This document shows, piece by piece, positions 15,928 to 23,442 of a stretch of 46,108 bases of DNA. A model generated the notes under the pieces. The model searched no databases, was not told the origin of the DNA, and saw only the letters and a program-made list of their open reading frames with translations. Location: contig CAMWMN010000007.1 in assembly GCA_947175385.1 (NCBI GenBank), positions 1 to 46,108 of the forward strand, written 5' to 3'. How positions within the stretch are numbered: the first letter of the stretch is position 1; every line of letters begins with the position of its first letter. Position numbers and translations under genes: made by a program. Source of the stretch: an uncultured Clostridia bacterium. GTDB lineage: Bacteria > Bacillota > Clostridia > Oscillospirales > Ruminococcaceae.

Positions 15928-18267
15928 TTACTTCATTTTCTTTCTCTTCATGGTCGCAATAACCACTGCGCCGCTTGCCAGAAGTGCGGGAACAACAAGG
16001 AATGTTGCCGCGCCGGTCGGCGGGTTACTGAAATCAAATGTGGGGGTGCTATCCGAGGAACTATCCGGATCGAAATAATTCATATTATCGCTGTTAATGG
16101 TCGAACTGCTCGTATCACTTTCCTCTCCTGAAGAGTTCGGCTCGGACGAGCTTTCGGATTCCGAACTCTCGGGTTCGGAGCTATCCGGTTCGGAGTGGTC
16201 AACAGGTCTAGACGGTCTTGTAGGAATATAAGGCGGTGGAGTAGGTGTAGACGGAGACGGCGGGGTCTTGGGCGGCGCGTATGGGTCGGGATTATCGTCA
16301 TCGTAAAACAGATCCCAATCCATGAAATAATCGCCGGCACCGGATATATATTCCATACCGGGAACATGCTCCGGATCAAACTGATAAGGCTGACCGTTTT
16401 CATCATATTCGGCGAACTCGCCTATTGTGTTGCCGTTTATAGCGGCGACTTTGTATTGGAAAGTATAAGACGAAGCCAAGCCCTTAAGATAAATCGAGTT
16501 GGTTGAGGTTTTCTTGGAGAACCAATTATTGCCTGAACCAATGCCGCTGTTAGGCGAATACATTACAATGTAGCCGGTTGCGCCTTCCACCTTATCCCAT
16601 GTTAGTGTTGCGCTCCTTACATCTGGTTCTGCTTTAACATTCGTGGGTGCTGCAAGCTCAATCTTGGGATCAGAGGAGGGGTCGGATTCGGTATCCAAAA
16701 ATACGACATTTATGGGGCTGGCTTGTAGCCAAGGCTGGGGTCTAAACGTACCATCCCAATTACTTCTTTTCAACAATTCATTCCATTGTGCCTCGGTTCC
16801 CTTATAATATATAGTTTCAAAGTTTTCCGAACTTGGAAACATATTTGTGCCGACTATTATAACACTATTCGGAATTGTGACAGAAGTCAAATTTTTACAA
16901 TTACTAAACGTCGAATTGCTGATTGATGTAACACCGTCCGGAATTGTGACATCGGTCAAATTTTTACAATCGGAAAACGAATATGTTTCAAGTGACATAA
17001 CACTTCCGTTCATTGTGACATCAGTAAGATTTGTGCAGCCATTGAATGCAGATTCACCGATTGCTATAATATCACCCTCAATTGTAACATCAGTCAAGCT
17101 ACTGCATTTCCAAAATGTATATTGTTCAATTGTTCTGACGCCTTCCGGAATTGTTATAGACGCCAACTTGCTGCAACCGGAAAACGTGTTGCCGCCGATA
17201 AATGTAACGCCCTTCGGGATTGTGATGGATTGCAAATTGCTGCAATCGGAAAACGTACTGCTGCCAATTGATTTAACGCCGTTTGGAATGTCAACAGAAG
17301 ATAAACTTTTACACCCAGAAAACGCAGAAGAACCAATCGTTACAACACTGTCCGGAATCTTGATGGAAGAAAAATAACAACCCGAAAACGCACGGTCGCC
17401 AATTGATTCAACACCTTCCGGAATTGTGATACCACCCCACAAGTACACACCCGCAAACGCAGCCTCGCCGATTTCTTTAACACTGCTCGGGATAACAAAG
17501 GTGGAAAAACCACAATTCTGAAACGCGCCTTGACCAATTGATACAACACTATCCGGCATTGTGATAGAGTACAAACTTCTACACCCTGAAAACATATCAT
17601 CGCTGATTGTTGTAATACCAGACGGTATTGTGACGGACTGCAAACCCGTATTACTAAATGCACCTTTGCCGATAGACTTAACGCTGTTGGGAATGTCAAT
17701 AGAAGTCAAATTGGAACAACCATAAAACATTCTATCGCCGATTACAGAAAGACCTTCTTCAAGTGTGACGGAGAACAATTTTTTGCAGTTTCGAAATATG
17801 TATTCGCCATATGATGTAACACTTTTCGGGATTGTGACGGATTCCAGGTTTGAACAGTTTTCAAATGCATATTCTTCGATTGATTTGACGCCATTGGGAA
17901 TGTTGATAGAAGTCAGAGCACTGCAGTACCAAAATGCTCTTGTCCCGATTGATGTAACACTGCTTGGAATTATGATGGTTTTCAAGCCGGTACGCCGATC
18001 AAACGCACGCTCACCTATTGCCGTAACCGCTTTTCCGTCTATTTCCGCCGGAATATTGACCTCGTCAACGTTCTCGTTCATACCCGTAATAGTCAGTGTT
18101 CCGTCGCTGTTTTCCGTATACTTAAAATATGTAGGGTCGGTTGGGGGGACTTCACTTGTTCCCTCATTGGTTGCCGCACTAACACCTCCCGTAATTGGTG
18201 CGGTGGTAAGCAGGCTTAAAGTTATCGCTGCGGCTGTTACACCGTACAAAGTCTTTTTGAATTTCAT
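15928..18267 (-). CDS. BspA-type leucine-rich-repeat surface protein with fibronectin III domain and NPPTG sorting signal
   Basis: 779 residues. Signal peptide (about 1-31), then some 18-20 LRR_5 repeats of about 23 residues (about 55-500; typical unit 'IPNGVKSIGSSTFSDCSNLQS'), in which IP/ITIP and CS.L/CKNLTSV recur. A fibronectin type III domain follows (about 536-630), then a Pro-rich stretch and a long Ser/Glu/Asp-rich spacer. The C-terminus is NPPTG (748-752), hydrophobic segment, MKRKKMK: a sortase-type cell-wall signal with N in place of L. It is therefore probably covalently attached to the wall and binds an extracellular partner; the ligand is unknown. RBS AAGGGGGA precedes ATG at 18267. 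Single-gene unit with its own promoter. Confidence 0.9.
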   Translation of the reverse strand: MKFKKTLYGVTAAAITLSLLTTAPITGGVSAATNEGTSEVPPTDPTYFKYTENSDGTLTITGMNENVDEVNIPAEIDGKAVTAIGERAFDRRTGLKTIIIPSSVTSIGTRAFWYCSALTSINIPNGVKSIEEYAFENCSNLESVTIPKSVTSYGEYIFRNCKKLFSVTLEEGLSVIGDRMFYGCSNLTSIDIPNSVKSIGKGAFSNTGLQSVTIPSGITTISDDMFSGCRSLYSITMPDSVVSIGQGAFQNCGFSTFVIPSSVKEIGEAAFAGVYLWGGITIPEGVESIGDRAFSGCYFSSIKIPDSVVTIGSSAFSGCKSLSSVDIPNGVKSIGSSTFSDCSNLQSITIPKGVTFIGGNTFSGCSKLASITIPEGVRTIEQYTFWKCSSLTDVTIEGDIIAIGESAFNGCTNLTDVTMNGSVMSLETYSFSDCKNLTDVTIPDGVTSISNSTFSNCKNLTSVTIPNSVIIVGTNMFPSSENFETIYYKGTEAQWNELLKRSNWDGTFRPQPWLQASPINVVFLDTESDPSSDPKIELAAPTNVKAEPDVRSATLTWDKVEGATGYIVMYSPNSGIGSGNNWFSKKTSTNSIYLKGLASSYTFQYKVAAINGNTIGEFAEYDENGQPYQFDPEHVPGMEYISGAGDYFMDWDLFYDDDNPDPYAPPKTPPSPSTPTPPPYIPTRPSRPVDHSEPDSSEPESSESESSSEPNSSGEESDTSSSTINSDNMNYFDPDSSSDSTPTFDFSNPPTGAATFLVVPALLASGAVVIATMKRKKMK

Positions 18268-18320
18268 ATAAATTCCCCCTTACTGGAATAAGAAAAACCG
18301 TATCATTTGGTTCTAAATAT

Positions 18321-18349
18321 ATTATACAAAAAGCTGTGTGTTTTGTCAA
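18321..18349 (-). promoter_or_regulatory. Promoter of the LRR surface-protein gene
   Basis: On the minus strand TTGACA (18349-18344), 17-nt spacer, TATAAT (18326-18321). Confidence 0.88.
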
Positions 18350-18503
18350 TGTTAATTTTTGGCCTTACAGCAAACTTTGTTTCAATTTGTTAATAACTAC
18401 AATAACACAGGGATAAAATTGTGCAAAATAGCCAAAACAAACACCGCGTAATTATTAATATGTGCGTTCCTTACCCGAATTTGCACTAATCGCCTTTTGA
18501 ACC

Positions 18504-18581
18504 TCATTCGACCCACAGACGACAAATCCAATCACCATTCACCATTACCAAATCCAACAAAGTTGAAACCAATTTTTTCAT
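18504..18581 (-). CDS. 25-residue ORF with its own promoter; remnant or small peptide
   Basis: Reads MKKLVSTLLDLVMVNG... and ends ...CRLWVE. It has everything of an expressed gene: GGAGGATTGTGTT then ATG at 18581, and a consensus promoter at 18634-18662. Its MKK-plus-hydrophobic start resembles the beginning of a signal peptide, so it may be the 5' remnant of an exported-protein gene whose body was lost. A functional small peptide is the alternative. Confidence 0.4.
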   Translation of the reverse strand: MKKLVSTLLDLVMVNGDWICRLWVE

Positions 18582-18633
18582 AACACAATCCTCCGTAATA
18601 TGGATTTTTTGTTACCACAAAGCGGCTAATGAT

Positions 18634-18662
18634 ATTATAACACATCATATGACTTTTGTCAA
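18634..18662 (-). promoter_or_regulatory. Promoter of the 25-residue ORF
   Basis: On the minus strand TTGACA (18662-18657), 17-nt spacer, TATAAT (18639-18634). Confidence 0.85.
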
Positions 18663-18737
18663 TAGCATTTATACATTTTTCGGGAATTTTCATTATATCC
18701 GCCCGAATCGGCAAAATTTTAATAATATTATTGTGTA

Positions 18738-18811
18738 AAGTCAAATGATTATCTAAAATAGCGTAACGCTATTTATACAAGGTTTATATTTGACTTGCCC
18801 TTATTTATAAT
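18738..18811 (+). promoter_or_regulatory. Palindromic operator region and promoter of the XRE regulator
   Basis: Nested inverted repeats: AAGTCAAAT (18738-18746)/ATTTGACTT (18788-18796) outside and AAATAGCG (18756-18763)/CGCTATTT (18767-18774) inside. A plausible promoter, TTTATA (18783-18788), 17 nt, TATAAT (18806-18811), overlaps the right outer arm. Autoregulation by the XRE protein just downstream is the simplest reading. Confidence 0.5.
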
Positions 18812-18830
18812 AGTAATAGGGGGTGTATTT

Positions 18831-19058
18831 ATGAGAACGGAGTATAAACCGCTGTACGAGAAATTCGGGTTGAACGTGGTATATTACCGCAAACGCAAGC
18901 GGCTGACGCAGCTCCAGCTTGCCGAGCAAATCAACGTGGACCGAAGTCATATCAGCGCAATCGAACTTGGAAACGTGGGGGTATCGTTTGACGTGATTTT
19001 CAAGCTGTGTGAGGTGTTGGAGATAAAACCGAGGGACTTATTTGATTTTCGCGATTAA
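18831..19058 (+). CDS. XRE-family transcriptional regulator
   Basis: 75 residues from ATG 18831 (AGGGGGTG upstream). Nearly all of it is one helix-turn-helix domain: RKRKRLTQLQLAEQINVDRS with recognition helix around RSHISAIELGN, ending in an LEIKPRDLFDF tail like many small Cro/CI proteins. No effector domain. It lies between the LRR gene and the serine operon, convergent with serA. Palindromes in its promoter suggest self-control; other targets are unknown. Confidence 0.85.
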   Translation: MRTEYKPLYEKFGLNVVYYRKRKRLTQLQLAEQINVDRSHISAIELGNVGVSFDVIFKLCEVLEIKPRDLFDFRD

Positions 19059-19062
19059 CGCA

Positions 19063-19096
19063 CAAAAAACCGCCGCTCCATAATGGAGCGGCGGTT
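19063..19096 (-). terminator. Bidirectional terminator between the XRE gene and serA
   Basis: Perfect 13-bp stem AACCGCCGCTCCA/TGGAGCGGCGGTT with a TAA loop; the A6 run on the left gives a U-tract for the serine operon on the minus strand. Confidence 0.85.
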
Positions 19097-19117
19097 GGTG
19101 TGCATATCTTATTGGAA

Positions 19118-20281
19118 TTATTTAACAACTCTTACGCTGACAACGTTCGGCACGGACTTGATTTTCTCCTCGATACCAGAGGGGTTGCCCGCAACGTCAA
19201 GGCAGGTGTACGCATAGTCTTTCTTGGACTTGCTCTGCATATTCTCGATGTTCATACCCGCCGCGGAAATCGGAGCGGTGATGTTGTTTATCACTCCCTC
19301 CACGTTCTTGTGGATCACGCAGATTTTCGCGTTCTTGGTGATTGCCATAGTCATATTCGGCAGATTTACGGAGTTGGTGATATTACCGTTTTCGATGTAA
19401 TCAACCACTTCATTAACCGCCATAATCGCGCAGTTGTCCTCGCTTTCGGGCGTGGACGCGCCGAGGTGTGGCAAGCAGATAACGTTCTCACGTCCGATGA
19501 GATTGTCGCTGCCAAAATCGGTTGCGTAGCAAGCCATTCCGCCGTTTTCCAACGCGGAGATAACCGCTGTCTCGTCAATCAGCAAATCACGCGAGAAATT
19601 CAGCAAACGGACGGTTTTCTTCATCTGCGCGATAGCGTCCGCGTTGATCATTCCCTTTGTATCAGCGGTTGCGGGAACGTGGAGCGTGATATAATCGGAG
19701 ATTTCGTAGATTTCCTTTACGTCCTTTACATAGTGAACCTTGCCCGACAATTTGAGCGCATTGTCCACGTTCAGGAACGGGTCATAGCCGTAAACGTCCA
19801 TACCAAGCGCAACAGCCGCGTTCGCAACCAGCACGCCGATTGCGCCCAATCCAACAACGCCGAGCTTCTTGCCCATAATCTCGGGACCTACAAATTGGCT
19901 CTTGCCCTTTTCCACGAGCTTGGAAACCTCATCGCCCTTGCCCTTGAGGGTCTTGATCCAGTCCATAGATGCGGGAATCTTACGCGAGCTGAGCAGCAGC
20001 GCGCAGATAACCAGCTCCTTAACTGCGTTTGCGTTTGCGCCGGGGGTATTGAACACTACAATACCCTGTTCGCTGCACTTGTCAATCGGGATATTGTTCA
20101 CACCCGCACCCGCTCTCGCGATAGCAAGGAGGTTCGAGCCGAACTCCATATCGTGCATAGCCGCCGAGCGAACGAGAATCGCATCGGGGTTTGCCACATC
20201 ATCTCCGAATGTGAACTTGCTCTTGTCAAGCAAATCCGTGCCGCAAGCGGCAATCTTGTTTAATGTTTGAATGTTGTACAT
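19118..20281 (-). CDS. serA: D-3-phosphoglycerate dehydrogenase
   Basis: 387 residues. First step of serine synthesis: oxidation of 3-phosphoglycerate to phosphohydroxypyruvate with NAD. The D-isomer 2-hydroxyacid dehydrogenase fold shows the Rossmann loop GVVGLGAIG (141-149), substrate Arg in LLNFSRD (Arg231) and the catalytic His in CLPHLGAST (His272). A C-terminal ACT domain (about 318-387) would bind serine for feedback control. This is the short clostridial type without the intervening ASB domain. Third gene after serC and a DUF6440 gene, so two of the three enzymes of the pathway are here; serB is not in the window. Confidence 0.93.
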   Translation of the reverse strand: MYNIQTLNKIAACGTDLLDKSKFTFGDDVANPDAILVRSAAMHDMEFGSNLLAIARAGAGVNNIPIDKCSEQGIVVFNTPGANANAVKELVICALLLSSRKIPASMDWIKTLKGKGDEVSKLVEKGKSQFVGPEIMGKKLGVVGLGAIGVLVANAAVALGMDVYGYDPFLNVDNALKLSGKVHYVKDVKEIYEISDYITLHVPATADTKGMINADAIAQMKKTVRLLNFSRDLLIDETAVISALENGGMACYATDFGSDNLIGRENVICLPHLGASTPESEDNCAIMAVNEVVDYIENGNITNSVNLPNMTMAITKNAKICVIHKNVEGVINNITAPISAAGMNIENMQSKSKKDYAYTCLDVAGNPSGIEEKIKSVPNVVSVRVVK

Positions 20282-20350
20282 AACTGCACTCCCTAAAATA
20301 TTTTTAATTTTTTTCTCCGTTACGCTAAGCGGAACGGAGAATAATTGCTT

Positions 20351-20539
20351 TCAATTCTTGACTTCGTTTAAGGTAACAACGGGCTTTCCGTCCTTATCAA
20401 GCAGCGGAGTAAGTCCGCCCGCGTATCCGTCTTTGTGAAAAACGTAATTCACACCGGTTTCGGTATCGACCCATATCTCGGTAGAAACTACCATGCCCTG
20501 TTTGGAGTAAGTTTTGATAAATCTTTCCTTATCCGCCAT
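20351..20539 (-). CDS. DUF6440-like small protein in the serine operon
   Basis: 62 residues, ATG at 20539 after CGGAGGTAAC. The phrases EIWVDTETGVNYVF and YAGGLTPLLDKDGKPV are what I recall of the DUF6440 family, small clostridial proteins of unknown function. It sits 17 nt downstream of serC and about 70 nt upstream of serA on the same strand, so it is co-expressed with them. Confidence 0.7.
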   Translation of the reverse strand: MADKERFIKTYSKQGMVVSTEIWVDTETGVNYVFHKDGYAGGLTPLLDKDGKPVVTLNEVKN

Positions 20540-20556
20540 TTGTTACCTCCGAAAAA

Positions 20557-21636
20557 TCAGCCGTTCTCTTCCTCGAACTTCTTCATAAACGCAACGAGTT
20601 TTTCAACTCCCTCGATAGGCATTGCGTTGTAAATGGACGCTCTCATACCGCCAACGGTTCTGTGACCTTTAAGATTCTCAAAGCCCGCTGCCTTTGCCTC
20701 CTTGACGAACTTTGCGTCAAGCTCCTCGTTTCCGGTAACGAACGGAACGTTCATCAGCGAACGATCCTCGGGGCGAACAGTGCCCTTGAACATCTTAGAC
20801 TCGTCAAGGAAATCGTACAGAATCTTGGCTTTCTTCTCGTTGTGAGCCTTCATAGCCTCAAGTCCGCCCATCTTCTTGATCCACTTGAATACCTTGCCGC
20901 AGATGTAGATTCCGTAGCAAGGGGGAGTGTTGTACAGCGAATCGTTGTCCGCCTGGGTCTTCCACTTGAGCATAGTGGGAGTGCCGGGGAGAACGTCATC
21001 GGTAATCAGATCCTCGCGGATAATCGCGATAACCACACCCGCGGGACCTACGTTCTTTTGAACGCCGCCGTAGATCACACCGTACTTGGTCACGTCAACC
21101 GGCTCACTCAAAAAGCAAGAGGAAACGTCCGCAACAAGGGTCTTGCCCTTGGTGTTCGGCAGCTCCTTAAACTTAGTGCCGTAGATGGTGTTGTTCTCGC
21201 AGATGTATACATAGTCCGCGTCATCGGGAATATCCAAATCGGAGCAGTCGGGGATATACGAGAAGGTCTTATCCGCAGAGGACGCAACCTCCACAGCCTC
21301 GCCGTAAATCTTAGCCTCCTGATATGCCTTCTTCGCCCACTGACCGGTAACGATATACGCCGCCTTCTTGTTCTTCATCAGGTTCATCGGAACAGCCGCG
21401 AACTGCTGAGAAGCTCCGCCCTGCAAGAACAGAACCTTGTAGTTGTCCGGGATATTCATAATCTCGCGGAGATCCTTTTCCGCAGTCTTGATTATCTCAT
21501 CATAAGCCTTGGAACGGTGTGACATCTCCATTACGGACATACCCGTGCCGTTATAGTCCAGCATCTCGTCCGCTGCCTCTTTCAGAACCTCTTCCGGCAG
21601 AACCGCAGGTCCCGCGCTAAAATTGTAAACTCTCAT
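20557..21636 (-). CDS. serC: Phosphoserine aminotransferase
   Basis: 359 residues; PLP enzyme converting phosphohydroxypyruvate and glutamate to phosphoserine. Starts MRVYNFSAGPAVLPEEVL with the SGTGMSVMEMSHRS-like block (residues 30-43), GGASQQFAAVPMNL (73-87) and the Schiff-base Lys194 in YGGVQKNVGPAG. Start ATG 21636 follows AGGAGGA. First gene of the serC-DUF6440-serA unit with a consensus promoter upstream. Confidence 0.96.
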   Translation of the reverse strand: MRVYNFSAGPAVLPEEVLKEAADEMLDYNGTGMSVMEMSHRSKAYDEIIKTAEKDLREIMNIPDNYKVLFLQGGASQQFAAVPMNLMKNKKAAYIVTGQWAKKAYQEAKIYGEAVEVASSADKTFSYIPDCSDLDIPDDADYVYICENNTIYGTKFKELPNTKGKTLVADVSSCFLSEPVDVTKYGVIYGGVQKNVGPAGVVIAIIREDLITDDVLPGTPTMLKWKTQADNDSLYNTPPCYGIYICGKVFKWIKKMGGLEAMKAHNEKKAKILYDFLDESKMFKGTVRPEDRSLMNVPFVTGNEELDAKFVKEAKAAGFENLKGHRTVGGMRASIYNAMPIEGVEKLVAFMKKFEEENG

Positions 21637-21695
21637 TGGAATTCCTCCTGTAAATCATTTCCATTTATATTGTGGTATTATAGCCCACTATCTCT

Positions 21696-21724
21696 ATTAT
21701 ATGACATTTTGCACCAAATGTCAA
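21696..21724 (-). promoter_or_regulatory. Promoter of the serine operon
   Basis: On the minus strand TTGACA (21724-21719), 17-nt spacer, TATAAT (21701-21696). Confidence 0.88.
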
Positions 21725-21743
21725 GTAGTTTTTGGAGAATAGT

Positions 21744-21821
21744 TGCCGGAGGCAAGAGAACAAGCCTTGATATAAAAGCTCGTATTCTTGCCTCTTGCTT
21801 CTGAACCTCTTGCCTCCGGCA
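21744..21821. repeat. Inverted repeat between serC and dut promoters
   Basis: TGCCGGAGGCAAGAG (21744-21758) is exactly complementary to 21807-21821. The 48-nt interior carries further CTTGCCTCTTGC-like fragments. Lies between two divergent promoters, so neither transcript need contain it; possibly a small palindromic element. Confidence 0.6.
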
Positions 21822-21838
21822 TCTATAAAATTTTCCGG

Positions 21839-21867
21839 TTGACAATCGCGGAACAGTATGGTATAAT
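21839..21867 (+). promoter_or_regulatory. Promoter of dut
   Basis: TTGACA (21839-21844), 17-nt spacer, TATAAT (21862-21867). Confidence 0.88.
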
Positions 21868-21888
21868 AAAAACAGCCCAATATCCTTA

Positions 21889-21969
21889 CAGAAAACTGCG
21901 TTCGACTAAAGTTGATATAATAAACGTTATAGCCTTACAGCGAAAACGTTCAACTAAAGTCAACGTAAT
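21889..21969 (+). repeat. Imperfect tandem repeat in the dut leader
   Basis: Two units starting CCTTACAG(C)GAAAAC and continuing GTTCRACTAAAGT. The first box is the same as in the R2 repeats at 13055-13140 and 25010-25078, so this may be a degenerate R2 relative. Confidence 0.5.
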
Positions 21970-21997
21970 ATTGGGAACTGAAAAAAGGAGTGTGATT

Positions 21998-22462
21998 ATG
22001 AACAAGATAGCGTTATTTGAGAAAGTAAGCCGTGAACAGTTCGGCTTGAACGGATATGATGAATTGAAACTGCCTCGGCGGGCAACGGCGGGCAGCGCGG
22101 GGTATGACTTTTTCGCGCCGTATGACATTACGCTTAATCCCGGTGAGTCTGCCAAAATCCCCACGGGAATCCGCGTCAAAATGGAGGATGGCTGGGTGCT
22201 TATGCTGTTTCCGAGGAGCGGCTTGGGATTCAAATACCGCGTACAACTTGATAATACTGTTGGTATAATAGACAAGGACTATTACGATTCGGATAACGAG
22301 GGGCATATTTTCATCAAAATCACGAATGATTCCAAGGACGGCAAATCTGTGAACATATCTCGCGGAGCGGCTTTCGCACAAGGGATATTCATACCGTTCG
22401 GAATTACGATAGACGATGACGCCGAGGGCATACGCAACGGAGGTTTCGGCAGTACCGATTAA
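21998..22462 (+). CDS. dut: dUTP diphosphatase, trimeric type
   Basis: 154 residues; hydrolyses dUTP to dUMP, keeping uracil out of DNA. All five family motifs are visible: ATAGSAGYDF (30-38), FPRSGLG (71-77), VGIIDKDYYD (88-97), SRGAAFAQGIF (121-131) and RNGGFGSTD at the C-terminus. Start ATG 21998 has AAAAAAGGAG upstream; the longer in-frame extension upstream runs through the promoter and is not translated. Single gene with its own promoter and terminator. Confidence 0.93.
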   Translation: MNKIALFEKVSREQFGLNGYDELKLPRRATAGSAGYDFFAPYDITLNPGESAKIPTGIRVKMEDGWVLMLFPRSGLGFKYRVQLDNTVGIIDKDYYDSDNEGHIFIKITNDSKDGKSVNISRGAAFAQGIFIPFGITIDDDAEGIRNGGFGSTD

Positions 22463-22476
22463 CGTATACATAAACC

Positions 22477-22530
22477 TGCGGTTTCCCCCCACCTACGGCA
22501 ACCCGAGCCGGGCTAGCAGGGAAAACCGCA
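22477..22530 (+). terminator. Terminator-like hairpin after dut
   Basis: TGCGGTTTCCCC pairs with GGGAAAACCGCA (one mismatch) around a GC-rich interior; no real U-tract. Confidence 0.5.
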
Positions 22531-22577
22531 CAAATAATTGACGGAGCAATACATTATTAATTAAGGAGTGTTTACAT

Positions 22578-23246
22578 ATGAGAATAACGAAAATAACAGC
22601 GGGAATATTGGCATTAACAGTTCCGATGGCAATCGTTGCCTCGGCGGACAGCTCGGAAAACACGATTATAAAAGACGGAATAGAATACACAAAAAAGGAC
22701 GACGGTTCGGTTCGCGTAACACGAATCATCAATAAAGAGCTTACCGATGTGATAATCCCCGCGGAAGTTGAGGGGTACAAGGTCACGGAGTTGGGTATTG
22801 CCCGTGGTTCTAACGGCGAAAATGGAATAAACGTTTTCGAGGATTGCGAAAACGTTACCGTTGTAATGCTCCCCGCAAGTATCGGTTCAATAGGGGATTA
22901 TTGTTTTCACGGCGTTTTGGGCTTGAAAGACGTCTATTTCGCCGGAACAGCCGAGCAGTTCCGGGAGATGTATATAGGAGATGAAAATGACAGCCTTATT
23001 GACGCGGTGTTCCATTTCGATTCGGGAATCCCAGATATTGACGATATTCCGGATTTGGATATAATGGGCGATGTAAACGGGGACGGAATTGTCAGCGCGC
23101 GCGATGCGACTATGATTCTGAAATATAATATCGGAGCTGTGACGCTGGACGATGCGACATTGAAAAATGCCGATATGGACGGGGACAACAAAGTCACTGC
23201 CCGCGACGCGACCGCGATATTGAAACAAAGTGTCGGGATAAAATAG
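22578..23246 (+). CDS. Secreted protein with an LRR fragment and a C-terminal dockerin type I domain
   Basis: 222 residues. Signal peptide (about 1-23), then one to two BspA-like LRR units (about 55-125, VIIPAEVEGYKVTELG, VMLPASIGSIGDYCF), a short linker and a dockerin module (about 162-222). The two calcium loops are DVNGDGIVSARD (Asp165, Asn167, Asp169, Asp176) and DMDGDNKVTARD (Asp199, Asp201, Asp203, Asp210), each followed by a helix (ATMILKYN, ATAILKQS). Dockerins dock onto cohesins of cellulosomes or cell-surface scaffolds; no cohesin is in the window. ATG 22578 follows TAAGGAG. The short LRR part suggests it is a reduced relative of the BspA-type proteins. Confidence 0.87.
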   Translation: MRITKITAGILALTVPMAIVASADSSENTIIKDGIEYTKKDDGSVRVTRIINKELTDVIIPAEVEGYKVTELGIARGSNGENGINVFEDCENVTVVMLPASIGSIGDYCFHGVLGLKDVYFAGTAEQFREMYIGDENDSLIDAVFHFDSGIPDIDDIPDLDIMGDVNGDGIVSARDATMILKYNIGAVTLDDATLKNADMDGDNKVTARDATAILKQSVGIK

Positions 23247-23278
23247 ACAACGAGAATCGCATAATTTATATACAAACC

Positions 23279-23306
23279 GAATCGCCTTGCAAAGCAAGGC
23301 GATTTT
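23279..23306 (+). terminator. Terminator after the dockerin gene
   Basis: ATCGCCTTGC/GCAAGGCGAT with AAA loop, then TTTCTTG. Confidence 0.85.
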
Positions 23307-23362
23307 CTTGTTGGCGTTCAACCGATGAAAAAAGATTTGTGTTTCAGCCGTATAGATAAAAC

Positions 23363-23405
23363 GAAAAAATCCCCCAATCCCCCGTGCAAAGCACGGGGGA
23401 TTTTT
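23363..23405. terminator. Bidirectional terminator before the AraC-phosphotransferase gene
   Basis: AATCCCCCGTGC/GCACGGGGGATT with AAA loop, flanked by A6 on the left and T5 on the right. It serves the minus-strand gene ending at 23443 and any read-through from the plus strand. Confidence 0.85.
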
Positions 23406-23442
23406 CTCGTTGCTGGGTGTGAAACAGAGACACCAAAAGAAA

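Noticed and set aside
16900-17950. Regular repeats of about 69 bp, at first sight CRISPR-like
   Set aside because: They are the coding repeats of LRR units in the surface protein; unit length and in-frame variation fit protein repeats, not a CRISPR array.
19100-20263. 387-residue plus-strand ORF mirroring serA
   Set aside because: Exactly antisense to serA, with no ribosome site and no recognisable domain; a shadow caused by codon usage.
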